This document shows positions 45,653 through 54,757 of a DNA stretch of 64,000 nucleotides, piece after piece. The stretch covers positions 62,001 through 126,000 of the forward strand of contig NZ_RKME01000002.1 of assembly GCF_003797825.1 (NCBI RefSeq), written 5' to 3'. The stretch's first letter is position 1. Each line of letters begins with the position of its first letter. The position numbers and the translations under genes were made by a program. The stretch is from Gordonia sp. OPL2 (GTDB lineage: Bacteria; Actinomycetota; Actinomycetes; Mycobacteriales; Mycobacteriaceae). The notes under the pieces were generated by a model. The model saw only the letters and a program-made list of their open reading frames with translations. It did not search any database and had not been told where the DNA came from.

Positions 45653-47692
45653 TCAGTCCGTCAGTCCACGCCGCGTCAGCAACGGCCCGATCTCCGGTGC
45701 TCGTCCGATCAGTTTCTCGTGTGCCACAAGCGGATCGACACTGTCACCGCGTGAGAGGGTCGAATCGGCGAACCGCTGCCCGTTCGCGCGCCGCAGTCCG
45801 CCCTCGGCGAGGAACCACTGCTCGGTCTCGGCGTCGAGGACCTCCGACCAGATGTAGGAGTAGTAGCCCGCCGAGTAGCCGCCACCGAAGATGTGGTTGA
45901 AATACGCGCTGCGATATCGGGGCGGGATGAGGTCGCCGGAGAATCCCGCGGCGCGCAGGGCGTCTCGCTCGAAGGCCTCGACGTCGGTGACCTCGTCATC
46001 GGCTGTGATCCGGTGCCACGCCAGGTCGAGCAGCGCGGCTGCCAGGTATTCGATGGTGCCGTGGGCACTCTCGGTGTTGGCCGACGCCCGCGCCGCCTCG
46101 GCCAGCTCGGCCGGGATCGGTTCCCCGGTCTCGTGGTGACGGGCATAGTGCGACAACACATCCGGGTGCAGCGCCCACATCTCGTTGACCTGCGAGGGGA
46201 ACTCGACGAAGTCGCGCGGCACCGACGTCCCCGACTGCGACGGATAGTCCACCGCCGAGAGCAGCCCGTGCAGCGCGTGTCCGAACTCATGGAACAGGGT
46301 GGTGAGCTGATCCATGCTCAGCAGGCAGGGTTCTCCCACATCCGGCTGGGTCAGGTTGAGCACATTGACGACGACTGGCGTCATCGAGAGGGCCGCAGAC
46401 TGATCCACGAGGTTGTTCATCCACGCACCGCCCCTCTTGGACGGCCGGGCGTAGTAGTCGCCGAGGAAGAGTCCGATGCTGCGTCCCGCATCGTTGATCA
46501 CGTCCCAGACCCGGACGTCCGGATGATAGCCGTGCAGATCCGGACGCTCGACGAATCGCAGGCCGTACAGCACACCGGCAGCGTAGAAGACACCCTTCTC
46601 CACCACGGTGTCGAGTTCGCAGTACTGGGCGAAATCATCGAGGGGAACCGACGCCGACGATCGGCGTTCGCGTTCGAGCCAGAACGTCAGGTCGGCAGGT
46701 CCGATCTCCTCGTCGGTCAACCGGTTGAGTCTCGTCAGTTCCCGTCCGCCCGCGCGCAGCGCGGATTCGGTGAGCTCACCGAGCAATCCGACGACGGCCG
46801 CCGGATCGGGTGCGGTCTCCTCGGCGATCACGTAGTCGGCGTGCGAGGTGTAGCCGAGCAAGCGGGCCCGCTGCGCCCGCAGCGTGACGATCTCGAGGAT
46901 CTGCGCCCGGGTGTCGTGCTCGTTCCCGCGGGAGCATCGCGCGATCGACGCGTCGAAGACCTGCTGTCGCACGGCGCGATCGGTCAGGGACGTGAGGACG
47001 GACTGACTCGTGGGCAGTTCCAACGTGATGAGGTACCCGCCGTCTCGCCCCGCGTCGGCGGCGGCACGGCGCGCCGCGGCAATCTCCCCGTCCGAGAGTC
47101 CGCTCAGCGCGGACACCTCCTCGACCCACACCGCCGAGGCGTTCGTGTCGTCGAGGATCTTCTGGGAGAACGTGGTGGTCAGCAACGCCAGGCGCGAGGA
47201 GATCTGCCGCATCTGGGCCTGCTCGTCGGGACCGAGGCCCGCACCGGCGCGCACGGATTCTCGATATCGCTTGGCCAGCAACCGCTCCTGCGCTTCGGTC
47301 AGGCCGAGATCGTCGATGTGATCGAACAGCGAGCTGATCCGCCCGAAGAGCCGGCCGTCCATTGCGATGGTGTTCGCATGATCGGTCAGCAGGGTCGCGA
47401 GTTGCTGGGAGATCTCGTTTCGCTGCGGATTGGTGTCGGGTCCGACGAGATTGAAGAAGACCCCGCTCGCGCGCGCGAGATCGCGGCCCGACAGTTCGAG
47501 GGCCTCGATCGTGTTGGCGAAGGTCGCCGGCCGCGGGTCGGTCGCGATGGCCTCGATCTCGGCGAGCTGCGACGTCATCGCCTCGGTGAACGCCGGGAGG
47601 AAGTCGTCATCGCTGATCGACGCGAAGTCAGGCAGCCCGTGCGGCAGTGAGCTCGCGGCGAGGACGGGATTGATCGTGCGGCTGTCCGCCAT
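45653..47692 (-). CDS. M3 family metallopeptidase (Dcp/oligopeptidase A-like)
   Basis: A 679-aa zinc peptidase. The HExxH helix TTLFHEFGHALHGLL (about residues 458-472), the third ligand Glu some 28 residues later in DFVEFPSQVNEMW, and the tail GGGYSAGYYSYIWSEVLDAE are conserved. It degrades short peptides in the cytoplasm; the C-terminal part favours peptidyl-dipeptidase Dcp. ATG 47692 lies 4 nt after the lepA stop, so it probably shares the lepA transcript. Confidence 0.94.
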   Translation of the reverse strand: MADSRTINPVLAASSLPHGLPDFASISDDDFLPAFTEAMTSQLAEIEAIATDPRPATFANTIEALELSGRDLARASGVFFNLVGPDTNPQRNEISQQLATLLTDHANTIAMDGRLFGRISSLFDHIDDLGLTEAQERLLAKRYRESVRAGAGLGPDEQAQMRQISSRLALLTTTFSQKILDDTNASAVWVEEVSALSGLSDGEIAAARRAAADAGRDGGYLITLELPTSQSVLTSLTDRAVRQQVFDASIARCSRGNEHDTRAQILEIVTLRAQRARLLGYTSHADYVIAEETAPDPAAVVGLLGELTESALRAGGRELTRLNRLTDEEIGPADLTFWLERERRSSASVPLDDFAQYCELDTVVEKGVFYAAGVLYGLRFVERPDLHGYHPDVRVWDVINDAGRSIGLFLGDYYARPSKRGGAWMNNLVDQSAALSMTPVVVNVLNLTQPDVGEPCLLSMDQLTTLFHEFGHALHGLLSAVDYPSQSGTSVPRDFVEFPSQVNEMWALHPDVLSHYARHHETGEPIPAELAEAARASANTESAHGTIEYLAAALLDLAWHRITADDEVTDVEAFERDALRAAGFSGDLIPPRYRSAYFNHIFGGGYSAGYYSYIWSEVLDAETEQWFLAEGGLRRANGQRFADSTLSRGDSVDPLVAHEKLIGRAPEIGPLLTRRGLTD

Positions 47693-47696
47693 GGCG

Positions 47697-49640
47697 CTAC
47701 TTCCCCTTCGGCTTGTCCCCGACGGCGTCGGTCGACAGTGCGGCGACGAACGCTTCCTGCGGCACCTCCACGCGACCGATGGTCTTCATCCGCTTCTTGC
47801 CTTCTTTCTGCTTCTCCAGCAGTTTGCGCTTCCGGCTGATGTCACCGCCGTAGCATTTGGCGAGCACGTCCTTGCGAATCGCCCGGATGTTCTCGCGCGC
47901 AATGATCTTCGATCCGATCGCGGCCTGGACCGGCACCTCGAACTGCTGGCGCGGGATGAGTTCCTTGAGTTTCGTCGACATCTTGTTGCCGTAGGCGTAC
48001 GCGGCGTCGCGGTGCACGATCGCACTGAACGCGTCCACCGCCTCGCCCTGCAGGAGGATGTCCACCTTGACCAGGTCGGCCTCCTGCTCACCGGCCTCCT
48101 CGTAGTCGAGGCTGGCGTATCCGCGGGTGCGGGACTTCAGGGCGTCGAAGAAATCGAAGATGATCTCGGCCATCGGCAGGGTGTAACGCAGTTCGACGCG
48201 GGTCTCGGACAGGTAGTCCATGCCCCCGAGCTCGCCGCGGCGCGACTGACACAACTCCATGATCGCGCCGATGAACTCGCTGGGCGCGATGACGGTCGTC
48301 TTGACCACCGGCTCGTAGATGTGGCGCGCCTTGCCGTCGGGCCAGTCAGACGGATTGGTGACGGTGTGCTCGGCGCCGTCCTCCATCACGACGCGGTACA
48401 CCACGTTGGGCGCCGTGGAGATGAGGTCGAGGTTGAACTCACGCTCGAGGCGCTCGCGGGTGATCTCCATGTGCAGGAGTCCGAGGAAGCCGCAGCGGAA
48501 GCCGAAGCCGAGGGCCACCGAGGTCTCGGGCTCGTAGGTCAGCGCTGCGTCGTTCAACTGCAGTTTGTCCAGCGCCTCCCGCAGGACCGGGTAGTCGGAG
48601 CCGTCCATCGGGTAGAGACCCGAGTAGACCATCGGACGAGGCTCGCGGTACCCGGTGAGTGCCTCGGTCGCGCCGTGCCGGGCGGTGGTCACGGTGTCAC
48701 CGACCTTGGACTGGCGAACGTCCTTCACTCCGGTGATCAGGTAGCCGACCTCGCCGACGCCGAGTCCCTTGGTCGGTTTGGGTTCGGGTGACACGATGCC
48801 GACCTCGAGCAGTTCGTGCGTCGCGCCGGTCGACATCATGGCGATCTTCTCGCGCGGGACGATCTTGCCGTCGACGACACGGACGTAGGTGACGACACCG
48901 CGATAGGTGTCGTAGACGGAGTCGAAGATCATTGCGCGTGCGGGCGCATCCGCGTCACCGACGGGCGGCGGGATCAACTTGACCACCTCGTCCAGCAGCG
49001 CACCCACGCCCTCGCCCGTCTTCCCGGAGACCCGCAGGACGTCGTCGGCGTCGCAGCCGATGATGTGGGCGATCTCCGCGGCGTAGCGATCGGGGTCGGC
49101 GGCGGGCAGGTCGATCTTGTTGAGCACCGGGATGATGGTCAGGTCGTTGTCCATCGCCAGGTAGAGGTTGGCGAGTGTCTGCGCCTCGATCCCCTGCGCG
49201 GCGTCGACGAGCAGGACCGCACCCTCACAGGCCTCGAGCGCCCGGGAGACCTCGTAGGTGAAGTCCACGTGCCCTGGGGTGTCGATGAGGTGCATGACGT
49301 AGTCGGTCGTCACCCCGTCGTCGCCGGTGACCTGCCACGGCAGACGTACGTTCTGCGCCTTGATGGTGATGCCGCGCTCACGCTCGATGTCCATCCGGTC
49401 GAGGTACTGCGCGCGCATCTGGCGCTCCTCGACGACGCCCGTGAGCTGCAGCATCCGGTCGGCCAGCGTGCTCTTGCCGTGGTCGATGTGGGCGATGATG
49501 CAGAAGTTCCGGATCCGCGCGGGGTCGGTGAAGGTGGTGTCGGCAAAGGTGGGAATCGAACTGCTCCTCGAACGTGCGGCACGGGTCGCGTGGACAGGAC
49601 AGGGACCGGCCCGGTCCACGTCGTCGTACCAGTTTCTCAT
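47697..49640 (-). CDS. lepA: Elongation factor 4 (LepA)
   Basis: A 647-aa translational GTPase implicated in ribosome function under stress. G1 [10 protein letters not shown]3 DTPGHVDF, G4 NKIDL, and the LepA-specific C-terminal region with [20 protein letters not shown]. About 35 N-terminal residues precede the conserved [17 protein letters not shown], as in mycobacteria, and no later start codon precedes the conserved part apart from GTG 49619, so ATG 49640 is used. The hydrolase gene is divergent from it. Confidence 0.96.
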   Translation of the reverse strand: MRNWYDDVDRAGPCPVHATRAARSRSSSIPTFADTTFTDPARIRNFCIIAHIDHGKSTLADRMLQLTGVVEERQMRAQYLDRMDIERERGITIKAQNVRLPWQVTGDDGVTTDYVMHLIDTPGHVDFTYEVSRALEACEGAVLLVDAAQGIEAQTLANLYLAMDNDLTIIPVLNKIDLPAADPDRYAAEIAHIIGCDADDVLRVSGKTGEGVGALLDEVVKLIPPPVGDADAPARAMIFDSVYDTYRGVVTYVRVVDGKIVPREKIAMMSTGATHELLEVGIVSPEPKPTKGLGVGEVGYLITGVKDVRQSKVGDTVTTARHGATEALTGYREPRPMVYSGLYPMDGSDYPVLREALDKLQLNDAALTYEPETSVALGFGFRCGFLGLLHMEITRERLEREFNLDLISTAPNVVYRVVMEDGAEHTVTNPSDWPDGKARHIYEPVVKTTVIAPSEFIGAIMELCQSRRGELGGMDYLSETRVELRYTLPMAEIIFDFFDALKSRTRGYASLDYEEAGEQEADLVKVDILLQGEAVDAFSAIVHRDAAYAYGNKMSTKLKELIPRQQFEVPVQAAIGSKIIARENIRAIRKDVLAKCYGGDISRKRKLLEKQKEGKKRMKTIGRVEVPQEAFVAALSTDAVGDKPKGK

Positions 49641-49687
49641 GAGTCGCCCCGCCGTCGTCGGCGACGCTCACCGCTACGGTGATCACC

Positions 49688-50356
49688 ATGACCTCTACCG
49701 GCCGCCAGACCAGCTCATACGACGCAGACGGGGTCGTGGCCGAGGTCTCCAGACCTGACGGTGATCCCCGCGGGGTGGCGGTCGTCGCGCACGGCGCAGG
49801 CGGTGACCGCAACGCCGTCATCCTGCGTGCGATCGCCGCCGAACTCTGTGACCGCGGTCTGGTCGTCGCCCGTATCGACCTGCCGTACCGGCAGCGCCGA
49901 CCCAAGGGCCCACCGAGCCCGTCGACCGCGGCCGCCGATCGCGAGGGCATCGTCGCGGCGTGTGCCGCGTTTCGCGGGGAATCGTCGGGCCCGCTGATCG
50001 TCGGCGGCCACTCCTACGGCGGCCGTCAGGCGTCGATGGCGGTGGCCGAGGACGCCGAGCTCGCCGACGGGCTGCTGCTCACCTCCTACCCACTGCACCC
50101 ACCGGGCAAGCCCGAGCGCCTGCGGACCGAGCACCTGCCGTCGGTCACCACGCCGACCGTGATCGTGCACGGCAGCACCGATCCGTTCGGGACGACGGCC
50201 GAGATGGCCGACGCAGTCGCCCTCATCGCCGGGCCCACCCGGGTGGTGGAGATCGAGAAGGTCGGCCACGATCTGAAGCCCGACCGGAAACCGACCGCCG
50301 CGCTCACCGCCGATGCCGTGGTCGAGTTCCTGCTCACCGATGGCGGTCGCCGATGA
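49688..50356 (+). CDS. Alpha/beta hydrolase, dienelactone hydrolase-like
   Basis: A 222-aa hydrolase with AHGAGGDRNA as oxyanion region, GGHSYGGRQASM as nucleophile elbow (Ser), HGSTDPFG for the acid and GHDLKPD for the His. TACGGT at 49675-49680 lies 7 nt before ATG 49688, pointing to a leaderless start. Its stop overlaps the PemK-like gene. Small hydrolases of this kind (KANL3/Tex30-like) have unknown substrates. Confidence 0.8.
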   Translation: MTSTGRQTSSYDADGVVAEVSRPDGDPRGVAVVAHGAGGDRNAVILRAIAAELCDRGLVVARIDLPYRQRRPKGPPSPSTAAADREGIVAACAAFRGESSGPLIVGGHSYGGRQASMAVAEDAELADGLLLTSYPLHPPGKPERLRTEHLPSVTTPTVIVHGSTDPFGTTAEMADAVALIAGPTRVVEIEKVGHDLKPDRKPTAALTADAVVEFLLTDGGRR

Positions 50357-50772
50357 TCAGACGTCCACCGGCCCATCCGACGGCGGACGTCGCCCGCGAG
50401 ATCATCTACGCTCCCGATCTCGACGGCGCAGCCGACCCCGGTGAGATCGTCTGGACCTGGGTGGTTTTCGAGGACGACCCACATCGGGGCAAGGATCGGC
50501 CCGTCCTCGTGGTCGGTCGAGACCGGACCGACGCCGACCGGTCTCATCTGCTCGGTCTGATGTTGTCGAGCAAGGACTATCACCGCGACGACCCGGACTG
50601 GTTGGAACTCGGGACCGGTGTCTGGGATGCGCAGCATCGTTCGAGCTTCGTCCGGCTCGATCGGGTACTCGCCGTGCCCGAGAACGACATCCGCCGCGAG
50701 GGCGCCGTCCTCGAACGGTCCCGTTTCGACCTCGTCGCGGTCGAGCTGCGGAATCGCTTCGGGTGGCGGTGA
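50353..50772 (+). CDS. PemK/MazF-like protein
   Basis: A 139-aa protein of the PemK/MazF SH3-like barrel class: GEIVWTWVVFEDDPHRGKDR then PVLVVGRD is the conserved start, where PemK has GDI(V/W)...GREQ.GxRPVLVV. LGLMLSSKDYHRDDPDWLEL and SFVRLDRVLAVPENDI are consistent with the rest of the fold. ATG 50353 overlaps the hydrolase stop. No antitoxin-like gene is adjacent, so it may be a housekeeping relative rather than an active toxin. Confidence 0.7.
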   Translation: MIRRPPAHPTADVAREIIYAPDLDGAADPGEIVWTWVVFEDDPHRGKDRPVLVVGRDRTDADRSHLLGLMLSSKDYHRDDPDWLELGTGVWDAQHRSSFVRLDRVLAVPENDIRREGAVLERSRFDLVAVELRNRFGWR

Positions 50773-51035
50773 TCTCGATACGCCGCCTCGCCTAACGGCT
50801 CGGGGGCTACTCGATCAACAGCAAAGGTGCGCCGCCTCGCCTAACGGCTCGGAGGCTACTCGATCAGCGGGAGGGAGGGCCGCCTCGCCTAACGGCTCGG
50901 AGGCTACTCGATCAGCGGGTGGAGCGCTCCCCCACCGCTGGTTGAGTAGCGGCGTGCGAGCGGGCGAGCCCGACGTTCCCACCCGCTGGTTGAGTAGCGA
51001 CGTGCGAGCGGGCGAGCCCGACGCGTGTCGAAACC
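50773..51035. repeat. Extragenic repeat cluster with inverted halves
   Basis: Left part: three direct copies of GCCGCCTCGCCTAACGGCTC + GG(A/G)GGCTACTCGATCA at 50782, 50831 and 50879. Right part: two copies of CGCTGGTTGAGTAGCG(A/G)CGT + GCGAGCGGGCGAGCCCGACG around 50938-51025. The left GGCTACTCGATCAGCGGG is the near-complement of the right CCCGCTGGTTGAGTAGC. The cluster fills the gap between two convergent genes and ends at the stop of the transglutaminase gene. Confidence 0.85.
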
Positions 51036-51884
51036 TCACGCCAGCCGCGTGATCTCCACCACCACATCGAGATCCGTTGCGCCACCGCCGGTGTAGATGC
51101 CCTTCAGCGGAGACACATCTGAGTAGTCGCGGCCGACACCGACGGACACGTGCTGTTCGGAGATCGCGGTGTCGTTGGTCGGGTCATATCCCCACCATCC
51201 ACCGGTCCACGCCTCGATCCACGCGTGGCTCTGTCCCTCGACGGTCTTGTCGATGCCCGCATTGGGTTTCGGATGCAGGTAGCCGGACACATAGCGCGCC
51301 GGGATGCCCAGGCTGCGCAGCATCGACAGCGACAGGTGGGCGTAGTCCTGACAGACGCCCTTGCGTTCGTTCCACGCGTCGACGGCCGTCGTGTGCACAC
51401 CGGTCGTGCCGGGGACGTACTGCATCTCCTCGTGCACGTAGCGACAGACCGCCTCGACCGCCTCTTCCGGTCCGAGGCCCTTCACCACACGGTTCGCCGC
51501 CGACGTCAGCTGCCGGTTCTTCGGCACATAGGTCGTGTACGAAAGCATCTCGTCGTAGCGATCCTCGACGTACTCACTGCGGACGTCGTCCCAACCCGCC
51601 TGATCCTCCGGCGCCGGACGCTCCCCCGCCTCGGTCTCCACCACCGACATCCCCGACACCTCCAACTCCTCGTGTGGGGCGTGCAGGTCGAACGCGGTGA
51701 CCGCGGTCCCCCAGTAGTCGGTGTAGCGGTAGGACCTCGTGGCGGGCACGGTTTCGACGCGATTCACGATCACGTTCTGCCGGTTGTCACTTCGCGGAGT
51801 CAGCCTGGCCTCGTTGTAGGAGGAGGTCACCGGACTCTTGTAGGCGAATCCGGTGGAATGCACGACGCGCAGACGCCAGCTCAC
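51036..51884 (-). CDS. Transglutaminase-like cysteine protease-fold protein
   Basis: A 282-aa protein with an N-terminal beta domain (the bacterial transglutaminase-like N region with YNEARLTPRSD) and the catalytic core: Cys in KGVCQDYAHL, His in GQSHAWIEAW, Asp in YDPTND. It may cut or crosslink amide bonds of a peptide. It is third in a minus-strand trio with alpha-E and ATP-grasp proteins, a module found across actinobacteria and proteobacteria and thought to make and process a small peptide. GTG 51884 overlaps the preceding stop. Confidence 0.9.
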   Translation of the reverse strand: MSWRLRVVHSTGFAYKSPVTSSYNEARLTPRSDNRQNVIVNRVETVPATRSYRYTDYWGTAVTAFDLHAPHEELEVSGMSVVETEAGERPAPEDQAGWDDVRSEYVEDRYDEMLSYTTYVPKNRQLTSAANRVVKGLGPEEAVEAVCRYVHEEMQYVPGTTGVHTTAVDAWNERKGVCQDYAHLSLSMLRSLGIPARYVSGYLHPKPNAGIDKTVEGQSHAWIEAWTGGWWGYDPTNDTAISEQHVSVGVGRDYSDVSPLKGIYTGGGATDLDVVVEITRLA

Positions 51885-52864
51885 AGCTCACTCTCCTCGA
51901 TCACGTGGTCCTCGGCGTCGCTGACCCGGGCATCTGCCCACGACACATACGGCGACACATGGAAGTACTGGCCGGTGACGGCCTCGTTGACCGCGCGGCA
52001 CGTGTCCTGCAGGTCCAACAGCCGATCCTGGAGTTCGTCGAGCAGGTTGCCCGGTTCCAGGAATTCCAGGGAACTGCGTGCACGGCCGAGGAGCAGCAGG
52101 GCCTCGGCCTGCGCACCGACGCGGCTGGGACGCTTCTCCAGATCCACGAGATTGCTCTCCGCGACGCTGAGCGCGTGGAAGACCGACCGCGGGAAGAGCC
52201 GGTCCAGCAGCATGAACTCGACGACGTTCTCGGCGTCGAGCAGGCCACGGTAGGTCCGCAGGAACGTGTCGTGCGCACCCGCGGACACCAGCACGTTCAC
52301 CCAGGCAGGCGAACTGACGCGATCGCCGGCGCGCGACAACAGCATCCGGATGGTCATGTCGACCCGCTCCACCGACCGACCGAGCAGCAGGTACCGATAG
52401 CCGTCGTCGTGGCTGAGCGTCGCATCGGCGAGCCCTGCGAACATGGCAGCGCGGTTCTTCACATACGACAGGAACTCATGAGGACCGAGTCGGCGTGCGC
52501 GACGCTCGGCATCACCGAGTCCGTTGTAGGTGGTGTTGAGGCACTCCCACATCTCGCTGGACGTGACCTCGCGTGCACCGCGCGCGTTCTCGCGAGCCGA
52601 CCTGATCAGGTCGACGATCGACCCGACCGAATCCTTGTCGTAGGCAACCCGTTCGGTCAGTGCCCACACGTCGAGCGGGTCGTCGGACGGCGGCGATTCC
52701 AATCCGAGGACCTGGATCACCAACCGCGCCTGGCGGTCCACATCGACGGTCGCGTCCTCGAGGAGCTGATGGATGGCGACGTCGAGGATGCGCGCCATGT
52801 CGTCGGCGCGTTCGACGTAGCGACCGATCCAGTACAGCGATTCCGCGTTACGCGCCAGCATCAT
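51881..52864 (-). CDS. Alpha-E domain protein
   Basis: A 327-aa all-helical protein with the family opening MLARNAESLYWIGRYVERAD and a repeated later copy-like region FLLLGRSVERVDMTIRML. Such proteins always accompany circularly permuted ATP-grasp and transglutaminase genes, as here on both sides. Biochemical function is unknown; a role in peptide ligation has been suggested from context. ATG 52864 overlaps the ATP-grasp stop. Confidence 0.9.
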   Translation of the reverse strand: MMLARNAESLYWIGRYVERADDMARILDVAIHQLLEDATVDVDRQARLVIQVLGLESPPSDDPLDVWALTERVAYDKDSVGSIVDLIRSARENARGAREVTSSEMWECLNTTYNGLGDAERRARRLGPHEFLSYVKNRAAMFAGLADATLSHDDGYRYLLLGRSVERVDMTIRMLLSRAGDRVSSPAWVNVLVSAGAHDTFLRTYRGLLDAENVVEFMLLDRLFPRSVFHALSVAESNLVDLEKRPSRVGAQAEALLLLGRARSSLEFLEPGNLLDELQDRLLDLQDTCRAVNEAVTGQYFHVSPYVSWADARVSDAEDHVIEESEL

Positions 52865-54699
52865 CGGTCATCACCACCATCGGCGTTGCCGACCTGCTGT
52901 TGCTGCGCCTGCTGTTGTTGCCCCTGCTGCTGCTGCTGACTCTGCGTGTGCAGCGGATCCGGCGCACTCTCCGCGGGACGGGCGGCCGCGACGCCACTCG
53001 CGTTGACCACCTTGGCGCCGGAGAGCTCACGCTCCTCGGACGACCGCGACGACGCCAGCACCCAGGTGTCCTTGGAACCGCCGCCCTGACTGGAGTTCAC
53101 CACGAGCGACCCCTCGGGCAGCGCCACGCGGGTGAGGCCTCCCGGCAGCACCCACACCGACTCGCCGTCGTTGACCGCGAACGGCCGCAGATCGACGTGC
53201 CGGGGCCGTACGTCGCCGTCGATCTTGGTCGGCACCGTCGACAACTGCACCACCGGCTGTGCGATCCACCCGCGCGGATCGTTGCGCACCTTGCGCGCCA
53301 ACGTGTCCAGCTCGGCCTTCGTCGCATCGGGTCCGAACACGATGCCGTAACCGCCCGAGCCCTCGACCGGTTTGACGACGAGTTCGTCGATCCGATCCAG
53401 GACCTCCTCGCATTCGTCGTCGAGCCAGCAGCGCAGCGTGTCGACGTTCATCAGCGACGGCTTCTCGCCGAGGTAGTACTGGATGATCTCCGGCACGTAG
53501 GTGTAGATCAGCTTGTCGTCACCGACACCGTTGCCGACGGCGCTGGAGATGACCACGTTGCCGGCACGGGCCGCGTTCAGCAGACCCGCCACCCCGAGCA
53601 TGGAGTCCGGACGGAACTGCATCGGGTCGAGGAAGTCGTCGTCGATGCGGCGATAGATGACATCGACGCGCTGCTCGCCCTCAGTGGTGCGCATGTAGAC
53701 GATGTTGTCGCGGCAGAACAGGTCTCGGCCCTCGACGAGTTCCACACCCATCAGACGGGCGAGCAGTGAATGCTCGAAGTAGGCGGAGTTGGCGACGCCG
53801 GGAGTGAGGACGACGATGTTGGGGTCGGCCTCGTTGAACGCCGCCGACGCCCGCAGCGCGCGCAGCAGATGACCGGGATAGTCGGCGACCGCACGGACCC
53901 GATGCGAGGAGAACAGATCGGGGAACACCCGCGCCATCGTGCGACGGTTCTCCATGACATAGGAGACACCCGACGGTGATCGCAGGTTGTCCTCGAGGAC
54001 GCGGAAGTCGCCGTTCTCGTCGCGGATGAGGTCGATGCCGGCGACGTGGATGCGAACCCCGTTGGGCGGTCGGATGTTTGCGGCCTGCCGATGGAAATGC
54101 TCACACGAGTGGACGAGTCGCTTCGGCAGCACGCCGTCGCGCAGGATCTCCTGCTCGCCGTAGATGTCGTCGAGGAAGAGTTCGAGGGCCTGCACCCGCT
54201 GGGTGATCCCCGCCTCGAGCTTGCTCCATTCGGAGGCCGAGATCACCCGCGGCACAACGTCGAGTGGAAATGGGCGTTCCTTGCCGGAGAGCGAGAACGT
54301 CACGCCCTGGTCGATGAACGCGCGGCCGAGCGCATCCACCCGGACGTCGAGATCGGCGCGATCATATTCCGACATCGCCTTGTAGATGCCCCGATACGGG
54401 GCACGAACCTCACCCTCGGCATCGAACATCTCGTCGAATGCCTTGCCGTACGGGCCCTTCGAGTACCCGGCGAAGATCGTGTTGTCGATCGCCTTCGGTT
54501 CGCGGACAACGGTCTTGGCGCGCTTGGTCGCCGGCGTCTCGCGTGATCGCCCCTTGGCGCCGGCCGGCGTCTTGGCGTCGGCGCCGCGGCCGGTGGCGGA
54601 CTTACCGCCCTTGGCCGCTCCGTTCGCGTTCGACTTCGAGTTCGCGGCCTTGGGTGCGGCGCGCTTGGTGGACGCAGAGGTCGTCGACGCGGGACTCAT
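52861..54699 (-). CDS. Circularly permuted ATP-grasp protein
   Basis: A 612-aa ligase-type protein. Residues 1-70 form an Ala/Lys-rich lead; the permuted ATP-grasp core follows (VLEDNLRSPSGVSYVMENR, DELVVKPVEGSGGYGIVFGP, SSAVGNGVGDDKLIYTYVPE). The C-terminus ends in a Gln-rich run (three blocks of 4-5 Gln separated by single residues), unusual in bacteria. It probably forms amide bonds using ATP, partnered with alpha-E and transglutaminase proteins encoded downstream. ATG 54699 is used; upstream in-frame residues look non-coding. Confidence 0.9.
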   Translation of the reverse strand: MSPASTTSASTKRAAPKAANSKSNANGAAKGGKSATGRGADAKTPAGAKGRSRETPATKRAKTVVREPKAIDNTIFAGYSKGPYGKAFDEMFDAEGEVRAPYRGIYKAMSEYDRADLDVRVDALGRAFIDQGVTFSLSGKERPFPLDVVPRVISASEWSKLEAGITQRVQALELFLDDIYGEQEILRDGVLPKRLVHSCEHFHRQAANIRPPNGVRIHVAGIDLIRDENGDFRVLEDNLRSPSGVSYVMENRRTMARVFPDLFSSHRVRAVADYPGHLLRALRASAAFNEADPNIVVLTPGVANSAYFEHSLLARLMGVELVEGRDLFCRDNIVYMRTTEGEQRVDVIYRRIDDDFLDPMQFRPDSMLGVAGLLNAARAGNVVISSAVGNGVGDDKLIYTYVPEIIQYYLGEKPSLMNVDTLRCWLDDECEEVLDRIDELVVKPVEGSGGYGIVFGPDATKAELDTLARKVRNDPRGWIAQPVVQLSTVPTKIDGDVRPRHVDLRPFAVNDGESVWVLPGGLTRVALPEGSLVVNSSQGGGSKDTWVLASSRSSEERELSGAKVVNASGVAAARPAESAPDPLHTQSQQQQQGQQQQAQQQQVGNADGGDDR

Positions 54700-54757
54700 A
54701 ACTTGCCATGGTGCTACAAAATCCCCGATTCGGCATGGCGGTCGGCGATGGAAGGGG

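Noticed and set aside
45893..47650. 585-codon plus-strand frame
   Set aside because: Antisense to the M3 peptidase gene, which has HExxH and full family length.
50773..51040. CRISPR array
   Set aside because: Units are repeated and partly inverted without unique spacers of constant length, and no cas genes are near; they fit extragenic palindromic repeats.
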